This document shows, piece by piece, positions 44,545 through 53,626 of a DNA stretch of 64,000 bases. The DNA lies in NCBI RefSeq assembly GCF_000022085.1, contig NC_011892.1:310001-374000 (forward strand). Reading direction: 5' to 3'. The notes below the pieces were generated by a model. That model did not search any database, was not told where the DNA came from, and saw nothing but the letters and a program-made list of their open reading frames with translations. The translations under genes and the position numbers were made by a program. Origin of the DNA: Methylobacterium nodulans ORS 2060 (GTDB taxonomy: Bacteria; Pseudomonadota; Alphaproteobacteria; Rhizobiales; Beijerinckiaceae). Positions within the stretch are counted from its first letter, which is position 1. Each line of letters begins with the position of its first letter.

Positions 44545-45704
44545 TACCAACTCTCATTGATCAGAACCCATTGGCCCAGGCGCGCAAGCCGATGGAGATG
44601 ATGCGCCAGGGCTGGTCGATGAGCCTGTTCCAGGCGTAGCAGCAGTGATCGAGGATGGCATCGGAGGAGGCGAAGATCCGGTTGCCGAGCCAATTGTCGC
44701 GCATGACCTGCCAGAGGTTCTCGACCGGGTTGAGCTCGGGTGAGCGGGCCGGCAGCGGCATCAGGGTGATGGTGGCGGGCACGATGAGCTTCTTGGTAGT
44801 GTGCCATCCGGCCTGATCGAGCAGCAGGACGGCGTGCGCGCCCGGCGCGACGGCCTTGGCGATCTCGGCCAGGGGCAGGTTCATCGCTTCGGTGGTGCAG
44901 CGGGACCAGACCCGCCCCCGTGCCGCGGGCCGGGCAGATCGCCCCGAAGAGGTAGGCGGAGGCCGTGCGCTGGTCCTTCGGAGCCGAGGGGCGCGTGCCT
45001 CGGCGCGCCCAGCGCCGCGTGATCGTGTTCTTCTGGCCGACGCGGGCCTCGTCGGCGAACCAGATCTCTATCGGCTTGCCGCCTGTGGCCTGCGCGATCT
45101 GCGCCCAGCGGGCGGGGAAGGCTTTTTAAAAGCGGCGGCGGCCTGCGGATCCTGGGCGTGCTGGCGGGGACGGGCCGAGAGCTTCCGATAGCCCATGCCG
45201 CGCAGAACCCGGCTCAGCGTCTGTTGGGAGACCGAGACGCCGTGGTCCTCACACAGGATCTGGGCCAGATCGACCAGCCGCCAGCGCACCACGCCGTGGA
45301 TGGCGGGCATCGGCCCCTGCTCGACCAAGGCGCGCAGCGCCGCGCGCTGGTCGGCGTTCAGACGTGGGCGCGCACCGGGGGCCTTGGCGTCGATCAGCCC
45401 GTCCGGGCCGTCTGCGTTGAAGGCCAGCACCCAGTCGCGCACCGTCTGCAGCCCGACCCCACCGAGCGCGGCTGCTTCCGAGCGCGAACTGCCCGCGTCG
45501 ATCGCCGACAGCGCCAGCAGACGGCGGGTCTGAGCCGGATCGCGCGAACCCTTGGCTAGGGTACGCAGGGTCTCGGCATCAAAGTCCGACCGCAACGGCA
45601 CAGGAGCGGCCATACCATCCTCCTCAGGCTCCCAACCCGAGGATAGAATCACGACGCGGCCCTTGCCGCCACCCCGCCTGAGTCTCGCTCACCGAGAGCT
45701 GGTA
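44545..45704 (-). mobile_element. IS630-like element, copy 2, nested in an IS3 orfA
   Basis: The 1160-bp element has ends TACCAACTCTCATTGATC and the complement of TACCAGCTCTCGGTGAG, flanked on both sides by TCA (44542-44544 and 45705-45707). It is the sister of the copy at 31484-32629 in the opposite orientation. The 3-bp duplication is confirmed by the restored reading frame of the interrupted gene. Confidence 0.88.
44561..45613 (-). pseudogene. IS630-like transposase, copy 2, frameshifted
   Basis: The first part is intact and keeps the segment that copy 1 has lost (VLAFNADGPDGLIDAKAPGA). At AAFKK (near 45127) a -1 slip on TTTTAAAAAG gives AFPARWAQIAQATGGKPIEI. The DDE part reads IWFADEARVGQKNTITRRWA, then breaks again after GTGAGLV (about five bases lost relative to copy 1) before CTTEAMNLPLAEIAKA and LLLDQAGWHTT. 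The second break is inactivating. The C-terminus is longer than in copy 1 (GLRAWANGF). Confidence 0.85.
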
Positions 45705-46097
45705 TCAGACGCCCGCTCTCCAGGGCTTCGCCATCGGTAGGCCGGGTGGACAGGCTGGCTTCGCCCGCCGCCAGGAAGGCGTCGCGCCAGCCCGACAGGG
45801 TCGCGGCCGTCACGCCCAGGCTGCGCGAGACGCTCTCCAGGTCCTCGCCACGCAGCAGTCGCAGCACCGCATCGCGCTTGCGTTGCCGGGACATGCGCCC
45901 GCCGCGGCCGGGACCGACCGTGCCCGCATCCACCCTCATGTCCGTGCTCATCGTCCTCACCCCTGTCGCGGAGACCGTCCGCTAACGGGGTGTCTCAGGC
46001 AACCGGGAGGCGGAGGATTTGGAACCAGTGAAGAATGAAAGAGCACCATCTGTGATGTATGCGGCCTGGAAGGCCACATACATCCTTGGCTGCCAGA

Positions 46098-46217
46098 TCA
46101 AGCGTAGAGATCAGCCGGATTGTCGACCAAGATGTACTTGCGTGCGTTCTCGTCCGGGATCCATCGGTCGGCATTCTCTACCGACGAAGAAGGATACGTT
46201 GAAGGCGACGCGATGAT
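46098..46217 (-). pseudogene. C-terminal relic of an amidohydrolase
   Basis: Immediately after the next gene's stop and in the same frame, the minus strand reads ENADRWIPDENARKYILVDN then PADLYA and stop. ILVDNPARLY-type endings mark amidohydrolases of the LigI/4-oxalomesaconate hydratase group. No start codon is present. It suggests the catabolic cluster once continued here and was cut by the IS pile-up. Confidence 0.5.
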
Positions 46218-46226
46218 CCGGCAGCG

Positions 46227-47129
46227 TCAGGACGCCGTCATTGCGCCGACAATCTGGTTAATGGCCTCTTTGTAGTTGCCGGGTTCGACGCCGTTCAGTC
46301 GTTCCTTGAGTCCGAGGCTCTCCTTCCAACGAAGGCGCGCCGCGACGGCCCGTGCCATCACCGGTTCGATGCCGGCATCAGCCACCGCTTCGGCCGACAT
46401 TTCCAGCTCCTCCGCCCGGCGCTTGGCGTGGATCACGCCCGATGGGGTGAGCGACTCCACCGTGTCCATCCACGGCCGCGCTAAGGTCTTGCAGGCCGAG
46501 GCGAGCACGATTTCGTCGATGCCGTAGTGACGCGCAGCGAGCAGCATCTCGTCGGTCAATGCCTCAATGCCCTTGATCAGCACCGAGCGCAGGATCTTGA
46601 TCCCGGATGCCGTGCCAAGCGTATCGCCGACGTAGCTGATCTGCATCCCCCAGGGATTGAGTAGATCGCGTACACGCTCGCCTGAGGGTCCGCTAACGAG
46701 GATCGGCATGGCGTAGCCGTTCTTCGGCGTGCCCTCGATCGAGCCGTCGCCGACGAGGGCCCCGCCGCCAGCCAAACGTTCGGCAACCCCGAGCTTGATC
46801 TTCGGCGTGGCAGAGGCGAAATCCATGAAGATATGCCGCTCGCTAAGGCAGCCTACAAAGGCCGCGGCGCTATCCAGCGAGGCCGAACCCGGTGTCACGC
46901 TGACGATCAGGTCCGCGGCGTCGGCAAGTTCCTGGTTCGAGCGCACGAGGGTGACCCCCGCGTCCTGGGCCCGGCTCTGGATCAGACCGGCATAGGGACC
47001 GTCGAAGGCATACTTGTCGTAGGCTGTGACGTGCTCTAGGCCCGCGCCGCGCAGGCCGCGCCCCAGAGTGCTCCCGATCTCACCGTAGCCGACGAGGCCG
47101 AGTCGGAATTGCTGCTTCTGTGCTGACAT
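46227..47129 (-). CDS. NAD(P)-binding 6-phosphogluconate dehydrogenase-like protein with DUF1932
   Basis: The 300-residue oxidoreductase has the N-terminal dinucleotide fold (RLGLVGYGEIGSTLGRGLRG), the beta-hydroxyacid dehydrogenase-type segment HIFMDFASATPKIKLGVAER and GGALVGDGSIEGTPK. The C-terminal DUF1932 helical domain has SGIKILRSVLIKGIEALTDE, with the catalytic lysine expected in KILRS. Such enzymes oxidise or reduce small hydroxy or aldehyde acids. It is the last intact gene of the minus-strand catabolic run, 60 bp after the FAD oxidase. The start at 47129 was chosen at MSAQKQQ. Confidence 0.85.
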   Translation of the reverse strand: MSAQKQQFRLGLVGYGEIGSTLGRGLRGAGLEHVTAYDKYAFDGPYAGLIQSRAQDAGVTLVRSNQELADAADLIVSVTPGSASLDSAAAFVGCLSERHIFMDFASATPKIKLGVAERLAGGGALVGDGSIEGTPKNGYAMPILVSGPSGERVRDLLNPWGMQISYVGDTLGTASGIKILRSVLIKGIEALTDEMLLAARHYGIDEIVLASACKTLARPWMDTVESLTPSGVIHAKRRAEELEMSAEAVADAGIEPVMARAVAARLRWKESLGLKERLNGVEPGNYKEAINQIVGAMTAS

Positions 47130-47189
47130 GGATCTTTTCCTCCACTGAACGGATCTCAAGCAATTTCTTCGTGGCGCTTGAGGGGGTAC

Positions 47190-50100
47190 TTACGCGGCAA
47201 GCCGCGCTGTTTGGCCGCCCGAACGAAGGGCCGCGAGGAGAGCTTCGATCGGGTGGGACAGCTGGATGCTGTCGACCAACTTGACCTGCGACCGGCACGA
47301 GTAGCCGTCCGCCAAGAGGCGATCTGATCGGCCGGCGCGGTCCACATGCCCCGCCCAACTCAGGTCGTAGATGCGCTCGGACGTCGCCCGGTGCTCGCTC
47401 TCGTGCCTGTAGGTGCCCGCCATGCCGCAGCAGCCCGCGGGCAGGATCGTGAGGCGGTGCCCGAGGCGGGCGAACACCGTCTGCCAGTCGCGAAGTCCGG
47501 CGGCGGCAGTCGTCCGCTCGGTGCAGTGAGGCAGCAACAGGTACTCGGCCTGTGCTCCGGATGACGACCGCTCGCCGAGACGCGTGGCCAACCACTCCTG
47601 CACCAGGTGAACCCGCGGCACTTGCTCCGGCCCGAGCGCGCCCACGTACTCCGACCTGTAGGTCAGTGTCATGGAAGGGTCGATGCCTACGAGGTCGACC
47701 CCCGTCTCGGCGAGCGCGCGCAGCGCCGCCGCGTTGCGCCGTGCCCGACGCTCGAAGGCGCCCAGGAAACCGTGCACGTGCAGCGGCTTGCCGTTCGGCA
47801 AGTAGGGCGCCAGCCAGGGCTTGAACCCGAGTTCGATCAGGAGATCGACGAGATCCAGGACGAGCGACGTCTCGTAGTGACTGGTGAAGGCGTCCTGTAC
47901 GATCAAGACGCTGCGCGCCCGCTCCGTCGGCGACAGGACGCGTAGCGCCCCGGCACTCGCCACCGTGACGCCCCGGCGCTCGGCCTCCCGGACGAGATCG
48001 ATCCCGGACAGGCGAGGCGTGGCGGTCAGTCCGACGACACGCATCAACCAAACCCCAGGTTTCGAGGTGGACAGAACATTGGCGAGCCGCGGTGCACGGG
48101 CGGCCAGGGGCAGCAGGATCTCGATCAGGCCAACGACGTGGTCGCGCGGCCGCCGCAGGTAGCGGCCATGATAGAGTTCGAGGAACTTCGCCCGGAAGGT
48201 CGGCACATCGACCTTGATCGGACATTGCCCGACGCAGGACTTACATGCCAGGCAGCCATCCATCGCCTCCTTTACCGCGTGGGAGAAGTCGCGGTCGCGC
48301 GATAGACTGGCCCACAGTCGCGCCGGAAACGCGCGCCAGCCGCTTCGCCCACGCAGACGGCGGCTCTCCGCCATTGGGTCGATACCTTGGCCCACAAGCA
48401 GGCGCAGCCATTCCCGCATCAGCTGAGCCCGCCCCTTCGGGGAGTGCCGCCGCTCGCGAGTGCCCTTCCAGGACGGGCACATCGCGTCGTCCGGGTCGTA
48501 GTTGAAGCAGGCGCCGTTGCCGTTGCAGTGGAGCGCCTCGTCGAAGTTCACGCGCACGGAAGCGGGGATCGTGCGGTCGAAGCCGCCCTTCGTCGGCACG
48601 CCGTCCACGGTGAGGAGCCGCCCGCCCTCGGGCGCGGCGATCTTGCCGGGATTGAGTTGGTCGCGCGGATCGAAGGCGGCTTTGATGCGCTGGAGAGCGG
48701 GATAGAGCGGTCCGAATACTTGCGGAGAGAATTCCGAGCGGACGCCCTTGCCGTGCTCACCCCACAGGACGCCGCCGTACTTGCCCGTGAGGGCGACGAC
48801 CTCCTCGGTGATCTCCCGGATGAGCCGGTCTTGCGCAGGGTCCTTGGTGTCGATGGCGGGGCGCACGTGCAGCACGCCAGCATCCACGTGCCCAAACATG
48901 CCGTAGACGAGGCCGCGGCGGTCGAGAGCGGCCCGGAACTCGGCGATGTAGTCGGCGAGGTTCTCGGGCGGGACGGCCGTATCCTCGACGAAGGCAATCG
49001 GACGGGCGTCGCCCTTCATGTTGCCCAGAAGGCCCACCGCCTTCTTGCGCATGCTCCAGATCCGCGTGACCGCGTCGACGGCTTCGGGAGGCGCGACCCG
49101 GACGCCGTCGCCCTCCGCCTCGTCGCCGTCCTCCGCGAGCCGCATGCTTCCTTGCACACCCGCTCCAATCGTGCGGACCGCCTCATCGTTGGGCGCGCCC
49201 GCTGTCTCGCGCGCGACCGTGAAGCCGCGTCGGCCGCGGGTCCGCCCCTCGTGCTCCAGCCGCTGCGTCACGCGCGTGAGCTGGGCTTCGAGATCTCCCG
49301 CCGTCTCCGCCAGCACCTCGACCAGGTTCACACCTTCGGCCGGTCCCTCGGGATCGTCCGGGAAGAAGGCGCTGACCTCGTGCCAGACGATGTCGCCCCG
49401 CGCCAAGGCGAGCACGCGAGAGTCGATGGTCTCAATCGAAGCCGGGCCCAGCTCGACGAGGGCCCGCGCATCGCGCAGGGCAGCGTCGAAGCTGTCGTAG
49501 CGCAGGCTGATCAGTGCGGCGTGCTGCGGGATGGGCAGCACGGAGAGCGTGGCTTCCACAATCAGCCCGAGGGTGCCCTCTGACCCGCACAGCACCGCGT
49601 TCAGGTCGAAGCGGCCCTGTCTGTCCCGGACATGGGCGAGGTCGTAGCCGGTGAGGCAACGGTTGAGCTTGGGAAAGCGCTCCTCGATAAGGGCGGCATC
49701 GCGCGTGACGATCTCGTTCACGACACGGTGGATCTCGCCCACGCGATCCGGGCGCGCGCAGACGGCGGCCAGGTCCTCGTCCCCGAGCGGGCGTGACGTC
49801 CAGACCGAACCGTCGGTCAGGACGGTCGTCAGTTCGCGCACGTGGTCGCGGGTCTTGCCGTACAGGCACGAGCCCTGGCCGCACGCGTCGGTGGAGATCA
49901 TGCCGCCGATGGTGGCCCGATTCGACGTAGACAGTTCGGGAGCGAAGAACAGACCATGCCGGGCCAACTCCCGGTTGAGCTGGTCCTTCACGACGCCCGG
50001 CTCGACGCGCACCACCCGGTTCTCGACGTCGATCTCCAGGATGCGGTTCATGTGGCGGGAGACATCGACCACGAGGCCGCCGGTCAGGGACTGGCCGTTG

Positions 50101-50393
50101 GTGCCGGTTCCACCCCCGCGCGGCGAGACCCGGACCTCGGCAAATCGCGGGTCGCCGAGTAGCGCCCCGATCCGGACGAGATCGTCCCGGTCGCGCGGGA
50201 AGGCCACGGCCTCGGGCCGGATCTGATAGATCGAATTGTCGGTGGCCAGCACCGTTCGATCTGCGATCCCATCCGACAGTTCGCCCACGAAGCCCCGCAC
50301 CCGGAGCTCGGCGAGGAAGGCCGCATAAAGCGACGTGGGAATTGGGAGACTGGTCAGGGCGGGGATCATGGCACTCGCTTCGGCGTCGGCCAT
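47190..50393 (-). CDS. FAD-linked oxidase fused to 4Fe-4S/CCG domains (YdiJ-like 2-hydroxyacid dehydrogenase)
   Basis: The 1067-residue protein combines a GlcD-type FAD domain (SPRGGGTGTNGQSLTGGLVV, TSNRATIGGMISTDACGQGS), a FAD-oxidase C domain (YGGVLWGEHGKGVRSEFSPQ), a ferredoxin domain (CLACKSCVGQCPIKVDVPTF plus the earlier CNGNGACFNYDPDDAMCPSW) and a C-terminal cysteine-rich domain (GCCGMAGTYRHE). This matches YdiJ-type D-2-hydroxyglutarate dehydrogenases. It likely oxidises a 2-hydroxyacid intermediate and passes electrons to the respiratory chain. ATG 50393 or the later MIPAL could be the start. Confidence 0.88.
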   Translation of the reverse strand: MADAEASAMIPALTSLPIPTSLYAAFLAELRVRGFVGELSDGIADRTVLATDNSIYQIRPEAVAFPRDRDDLVRIGALLGDPRFAEVRVSPRGGGTGTNGQSLTGGLVVDVSRHMNRILEIDVENRVVRVEPGVVKDQLNRELARHGLFFAPELSTSNRATIGGMISTDACGQGSCLYGKTRDHVRELTTVLTDGSVWTSRPLGDEDLAAVCARPDRVGEIHRVVNEIVTRDAALIEERFPKLNRCLTGYDLAHVRDRQGRFDLNAVLCGSEGTLGLIVEATLSVLPIPQHAALISLRYDSFDAALRDARALVELGPASIETIDSRVLALARGDIVWHEVSAFFPDDPEGPAEGVNLVEVLAETAGDLEAQLTRVTQRLEHEGRTRGRRGFTVARETAGAPNDEAVRTIGAGVQGSMRLAEDGDEAEGDGVRVAPPEAVDAVTRIWSMRKKAVGLLGNMKGDARPIAFVEDTAVPPENLADYIAEFRAALDRRGLVYGMFGHVDAGVLHVRPAIDTKDPAQDRLIREITEEVVALTGKYGGVLWGEHGKGVRSEFSPQVFGPLYPALQRIKAAFDPRDQLNPGKIAAPEGGRLLTVDGVPTKGGFDRTIPASVRVNFDEALHCNGNGACFNYDPDDAMCPSWKGTRERRHSPKGRAQLMREWLRLLVGQGIDPMAESRRLRGRSGWRAFPARLWASLSRDRDFSHAVKEAMDGCLACKSCVGQCPIKVDVPTFRAKFLELYHGRYLRRPRDHVVGLIEILLPLAARAPRLANVLSTSKPGVWLMRVVGLTATPRLSGIDLVREAERRGVTVASAGALRVLSPTERARSVLIVQDAFTSHYETSLVLDLVDLLIELGFKPWLAPYLPNGKPLHVHGFLGAFERRARRNAAALRALAETGVDLVGIDPSMTLTYRSEYVGALGPEQVPRVHLVQEWLATRLGERSSSGAQAEYLLLPHCTERTTAAAGLRDWQTVFARLGHRLTILPAGCCGMAGTYRHESEHRATSERIYDLSWAGHVDRAGRSDRLLADGYSCRSQVKLVDSIQLSHPIEALLAALRSGGQTARLAA

Positions 50394-50478
50394 TCTTCCG
50401 GACGACGCGGTTCCCTGAGGAGCTTCAGGCCGCCGTGACTATGACGGCGGCTGAGACGAGCGACCGGCAGGAGCCGGC

Positions 50479-51864
50479 TTACTGGATCGCAGCTCCGGGT
50501 TCGGTCTCGATCGGCTCGACGACCAGCAGCATGACGGCCAGCGCCACCAGGGACGAGGCGCCCAGGAACAGGAACACGGCATCCCAGCTATAGGCGTCGA
50601 GCAGCAGCCCCGTGAGGAACGGGAACAGTGCGCCACCGGCTTGGCCGCCGGTATTCACCACCGAGACGGCGAGCGGATAGGCGTCCTTGGTGGTCAGCCC
50701 GGCTGGATACACGGTGAAGGACGAGTAGCCGACGTTCAGCAGGAAGCCTGTGAGAAACAGCAGGGTCGCGAGCGTCACCGGCTCGTTGGGCGCCTGGATC
50801 AACGCGACCATCATGAACACGGTCGAGATCGCGCTGATGAGGATGGTCGGCTTGCGCCGCTTGCCCACGATCCTATCCGAGAACCAGCCACCGATGATGT
50901 TGCCGAGGACGCCACCGACGAATGGCGCGGAGGCCACGAACCCGACATTCATCAACGAGAAATGTTTGACGTTGGTCAGGTAGGTCGGCAACCAGGCCAG
51001 GATAACGTTGATGATACCGGTCATCATCAGGTAGCCGAGAGCCAGCCCCCAAATGTTGCCGGATCGGAAGGTCTCCTTGGCCGTCGCGATCAGACGGACG
51101 CGGCGGCCGCGGATCACCCGATCCAGGCGCGAAAACCGGCCCTTGGACGGTTCAGCGGCAATCGTTACCGGCATAGAGTTCGCTGCGGCGGCCGACTGTA
51201 TCGGCGCCTCGTCACGGATGTGGGCGACCTCTGCCGCGGACACAAAGCGGCTGCGAGCCGGATCGTCGACCACGAGGAAGTACCACAGCACGGCGAAGAT
51301 CAACCCTGGCATGGCACAGACGAAGAACACGTATTGCCAGCCGAGCGTAGCGATAATCAGCGCGCCGAGCGGAGGTACGATCACGGGACCGAACTTCGCA
51401 GCAGCGAGGAACAGGCCGACCGCCGTGCCCTTCTCCCGCGCGGGGAACCAACGGTTCATCGTCGAGAGCATGGAGACGGGGAGCGGTGCCTCAGCGAACC
51501 CGAGGGCCAGTCGGTTCAGCTTCATCGCCAGAGCAGAGCCGGCGGTGCCCAGAAGCCCAGTGAACAACGAGGTCAGCAGCATGAAGATCGGAAACACAGT
51601 CCGCGTGCCGAGCTTCCGGACGAGAAAGCCCGCGGGAATCTGCATGACGGAGTAGCCGATGAAGAACAGGCTGACGACCGCACCGGCTTCGGTGTTTGAC
51701 ATCGCGAATTCCTTCTTCACGAAGGGAAGCACGATGCCGATATTGGCCCGATCAGCGGCCGCCAACGTATAAACAACAAAGATTAAGTTCATCACGACCC
51801 AACGAAACCGGGTCGCGGCTTTCGGTGATAGAATCGGGTCCGCGTTAGCAGTGGCATTATACAT
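50479..51864 (-). CDS. MFS transporter, anion:cation symporter-like
   Basis: The 461-residue, 12-helix carrier has the ACS-type helix 1-2 region NLIFVVYTLAAADRANIGIV, loop motif VRKLGTRTVFPIFMLL and VSMLSTMNRWFPAREKGTAV, typical of hexuronate, tartrate and phthalate uptake systems. It probably imports an organic anion fed into the same pathway as the TRAP system. A GGAGG box lies before the ATG at 51864. The central cytoplasmic loop is long (about residues 205-245). Confidence 0.88.
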   Translation of the reverse strand: MYNATANADPILSPKAATRFRWVVMNLIFVVYTLAAADRANIGIVLPFVKKEFAMSNTEAGAVVSLFFIGYSVMQIPAGFLVRKLGTRTVFPIFMLLTSLFTGLLGTAGSALAMKLNRLALGFAEAPLPVSMLSTMNRWFPAREKGTAVGLFLAAAKFGPVIVPPLGALIIATLGWQYVFFVCAMPGLIFAVLWYFLVVDDPARSRFVSAAEVAHIRDEAPIQSAAAANSMPVTIAAEPSKGRFSRLDRVIRGRRVRLIATAKETFRSGNIWGLALGYLMMTGIINVILAWLPTYLTNVKHFSLMNVGFVASAPFVGGVLGNIIGGWFSDRIVGKRRKPTILISAISTVFMMVALIQAPNEPVTLATLLFLTGFLLNVGYSSFTVYPAGLTTKDAYPLAVSVVNTGGQAGGALFPFLTGLLLDAYSWDAVFLFLGASSLVALAVMLLVVEPIETEPGAAIQ

Positions 51865-51971
51865 GCTGCTTCCTCCGGCGAATGGCCTGCATGTCTTAGA
51901 GCGTGTATAACCGCTCCTTAGATCCCGTACGCGGGACGTATTGTCAGATGCAGGCTGGCTTCTCGCGTGAA

Positions 51972-52682
51972 TTAACTGCGATGTTGTTGAGGAGCAGAGA
52001 GCTCGGTGACATGCGGCTTAATGCCGAAGCTTTCGATCATCCCGTGTAGCCATTCCTGACGCGGTGCTCCGGCCTCAATTTCGGCCATAATGGCCTGCTC
52101 TTGACGCAGCTTGGCGTTGGCTTTCTCCACGACGTAGCGGACTTGCTCAGGCGCGAAGACGACCAGCCCATCCTCGTCGCCCACGACGACGTCTCCCGGG
52201 TTGACAACCTGGCCGCCGATGCAAACGGGCACGTTGATGTGGGCCGGACCCGACTTGTAGGGTCCGCGGTGCACGACTCCGCGGGCGTAGCAGGGAAAAT
52301 CGCCGGCGGCGAAGGTGGTGACATCGCGGATCGCTCCATCGATCACGAAGCCGGCGCAGCCGCGCGCGACCGCGTAGGCCCGCATCAGGTCACCACACAG
52401 GGCATTGTTGAGGTCACCTCCACCATCGACGACGAGGACGTGGCCAGGCTGCATCATGGTCATAGCCTGGTACATGCCGAGATTGTCACCGGGGCGGGTC
52501 TTAATTGTGATGGCTGTACCGACGATTTTACCCTTGCCGTTATATCGATTAAGCCCGACTATTCCAGCAAGACGGTCCAGATTATCGCTGATGAGGGGTG
52601 TGACCAAAGCGCGAAGCTCTTGCTCTTCGGCTGCGGGAAGCGTAGAGGGCACGGGCCCTGCGGTCACGATTTGCACTGCCAT
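51972..52682 (-). CDS. RraA-like/4-hydroxy-4-methyl-2-oxoglutarate aldolase family protein
   Basis: The 236-residue protein is of the RraA fold. VLVVDGGGDLNNALCGDLMR AYA region and GFVIDGAIRDVTTFAAGDFP carry the G-x-x-x-A-x-x-G/GDL and R-D residues that bind Mg and the pyruvoyl part in HMG/CHA aldolases. The segment NPGDVVVGDEDGLVVFAPEQ is also typical. In a catabolic operon the aldolase role (splitting a 4-hydroxy-2-oxoacid into pyruvate and another acid) is more likely than RNase E inhibition. A GAGGAG box precedes the ATG. Confidence 0.85.
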   Translation of the reverse strand: MAVQIVTAGPVPSTLPAAEEQELRALVTPLISDNLDRLAGIVGLNRYNGKGKIVGTAITIKTRPGDNLGMYQAMTMMQPGHVLVVDGGGDLNNALCGDLMRAYAVARGCAGFVIDGAIRDVTTFAAGDFPCYARGVVHRGPYKSGPAHINVPVCIGGQVVNPGDVVVGDEDGLVVFAPEQVRYVVEKANAKLRQEQAIMAEIEAGAPRQEWLHGMIESFGIKPHVTELSAPQQHRS

Positions 52683-52751
52683 GTTACAATCTCCTCTTTA
52701 AAAAGGATCATTGTTCGGAGCACGCCTGATCGGCAAACCCTTGGCTCGTCG

Positions 52752-53561
52752 TCAGAAGCCATAGAGCAATGCGGGATTCTGAATGAGCGCTTTGCGAATA
52801 CGCCCCTCGTCCTTGAGGCTCGCGGCCAGAAATGTGCTAAGAGGACCTGCCTCCGGCTTCTCTGGCTCGGTGACGTGGGGCCAGTCCGATCCCCAGACGA
52901 GGCGATCCTCGTTCTCGCTGGCCAGCCGACGTCCGACCTCGACGGCATCCTCGTAGCCTGGCGGGCCTCTCCGGCTGTCCTGGTAAGGCGCCGAGAGCTT
53001 CACCCAAGTCCGCCCGCCAGCGAGCAGCCGTAGGATGGTATCGAAGCCCGGACGGGCCATGTCGGCGTGCTCGACACGCCCAACGTGGTCGAGGACCAGC
53101 GGAACGGGGAGCGCGCGCAACATTGCCTCGTGCTCGGCGAGTGCGCTTGCTTTGATGTGGAGCTGAATGTGCCAGCCAAGATCGGCAATCCGCTGCGCGA
53201 CGGCAGGCATCATGGCCATCGTGGTCGCGCCCGCCTGGACCTGGTTGAAGCGGACGCCTCGAACGCCGACCCGGTCCCATGCACGGAGCGTCGCCATCGG
53301 CACGCTCTCATCAATCACCACGACGGCCCGATAGCCGGCGCCGAGAGCTCGCAGGGCCTCGAGTGTGTGACTGTTGTTCGTTCCATAAAGCGAGGGTTGC
53401 ACGACTACGCCCCGCGTCGTGCCGACTTCAGCCGCAAAGGCGCGATACTGAGCAACGTCAGCCGTACGGTTTCGAACTGCCGGATTTGGCACGGTGGGAA
53501 ACGCCTCATCCATGATGTGAAAATGGCAGTCCGCCGCTCCATGAAAGTCTGCGAACGTCAT
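52752..53561 (-). CDS. Amidohydrolase, 2-pyrone-4,6-dicarboxylate lactonase-like
   Basis: The 269-residue TIM-barrel hydrolase begins with the metal motif DCHFHIMDEAFP, continues GVVVQPSLYGTNNSHTLEAL, GVRGVRFNQVQAG, LVLDHVGRVEHADMA and WVKLSAPYQDSR, and ends RLVWGSDWPHVTEP with the catalytic Asp. This is the LigI/GLI family that opens lactones of dicarboxylic acids. The ATG at 53561 has a CGGAG box and is preferred over 53594, which lacks one. It is placed between the TRAP and aldolase genes. Confidence 0.86.
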   Translation of the reverse strand: MTFADFHGAADCHFHIMDEAFPTVPNPAVRNRTADVAQYRAFAAEVGTTRGVVVQPSLYGTNNSHTLEALRALGAGYRAVVVIDESVPMATLRAWDRVGVRGVRFNQVQAGATTMAMMPAVAQRIADLGWHIQLHIKASALAEHEAMLRALPVPLVLDHVGRVEHADMARPGFDTILRLLAGGRTWVKLSAPYQDSRRGPPGYEDAVEVGRRLASENEDRLVWGSDWPHVTEPEKPEAGPLSTFLAASLKDEGRIRKALIQNPALLYGF

Positions 53562-53626
53562 CACCTGCTCCGCCGTCGAGAGAATTTCACGCATGCCGCA
53601 TTTTTTGGCAGAAATCGAGATGTCAT

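Larger units (their letters stand above)
44432..45951 (-). pseudogene. IS3-family orfA interrupted by an IS630-like element
   Basis: The N-terminal part (MSTDMRVDAGTVGPGRGGRM, then RKRDAVLRLLRGEDLESVSR and LGVTAATLSGWRDAFLAAGE) ends ALESGRL at 45705. It resumes at 44544 with KAKLGEMLLERELLEAKIAA and the orfA stop at 44434-44432. Removing the insert with one TGA copy restores RLKAKLGE perfectly in frame. OrfB survives only as MSRSVSRVHA at 44435-44403 before the ISL3 border. The host IS3 element is therefore dead. Confidence 0.85.

Noticed and set aside
47080..48225. Frame of 381 codons overlapping the FAD oxidase gene
   Set aside because: Same strand but out of phase with the YdiJ-like protein; Arg/Pro-rich noise.
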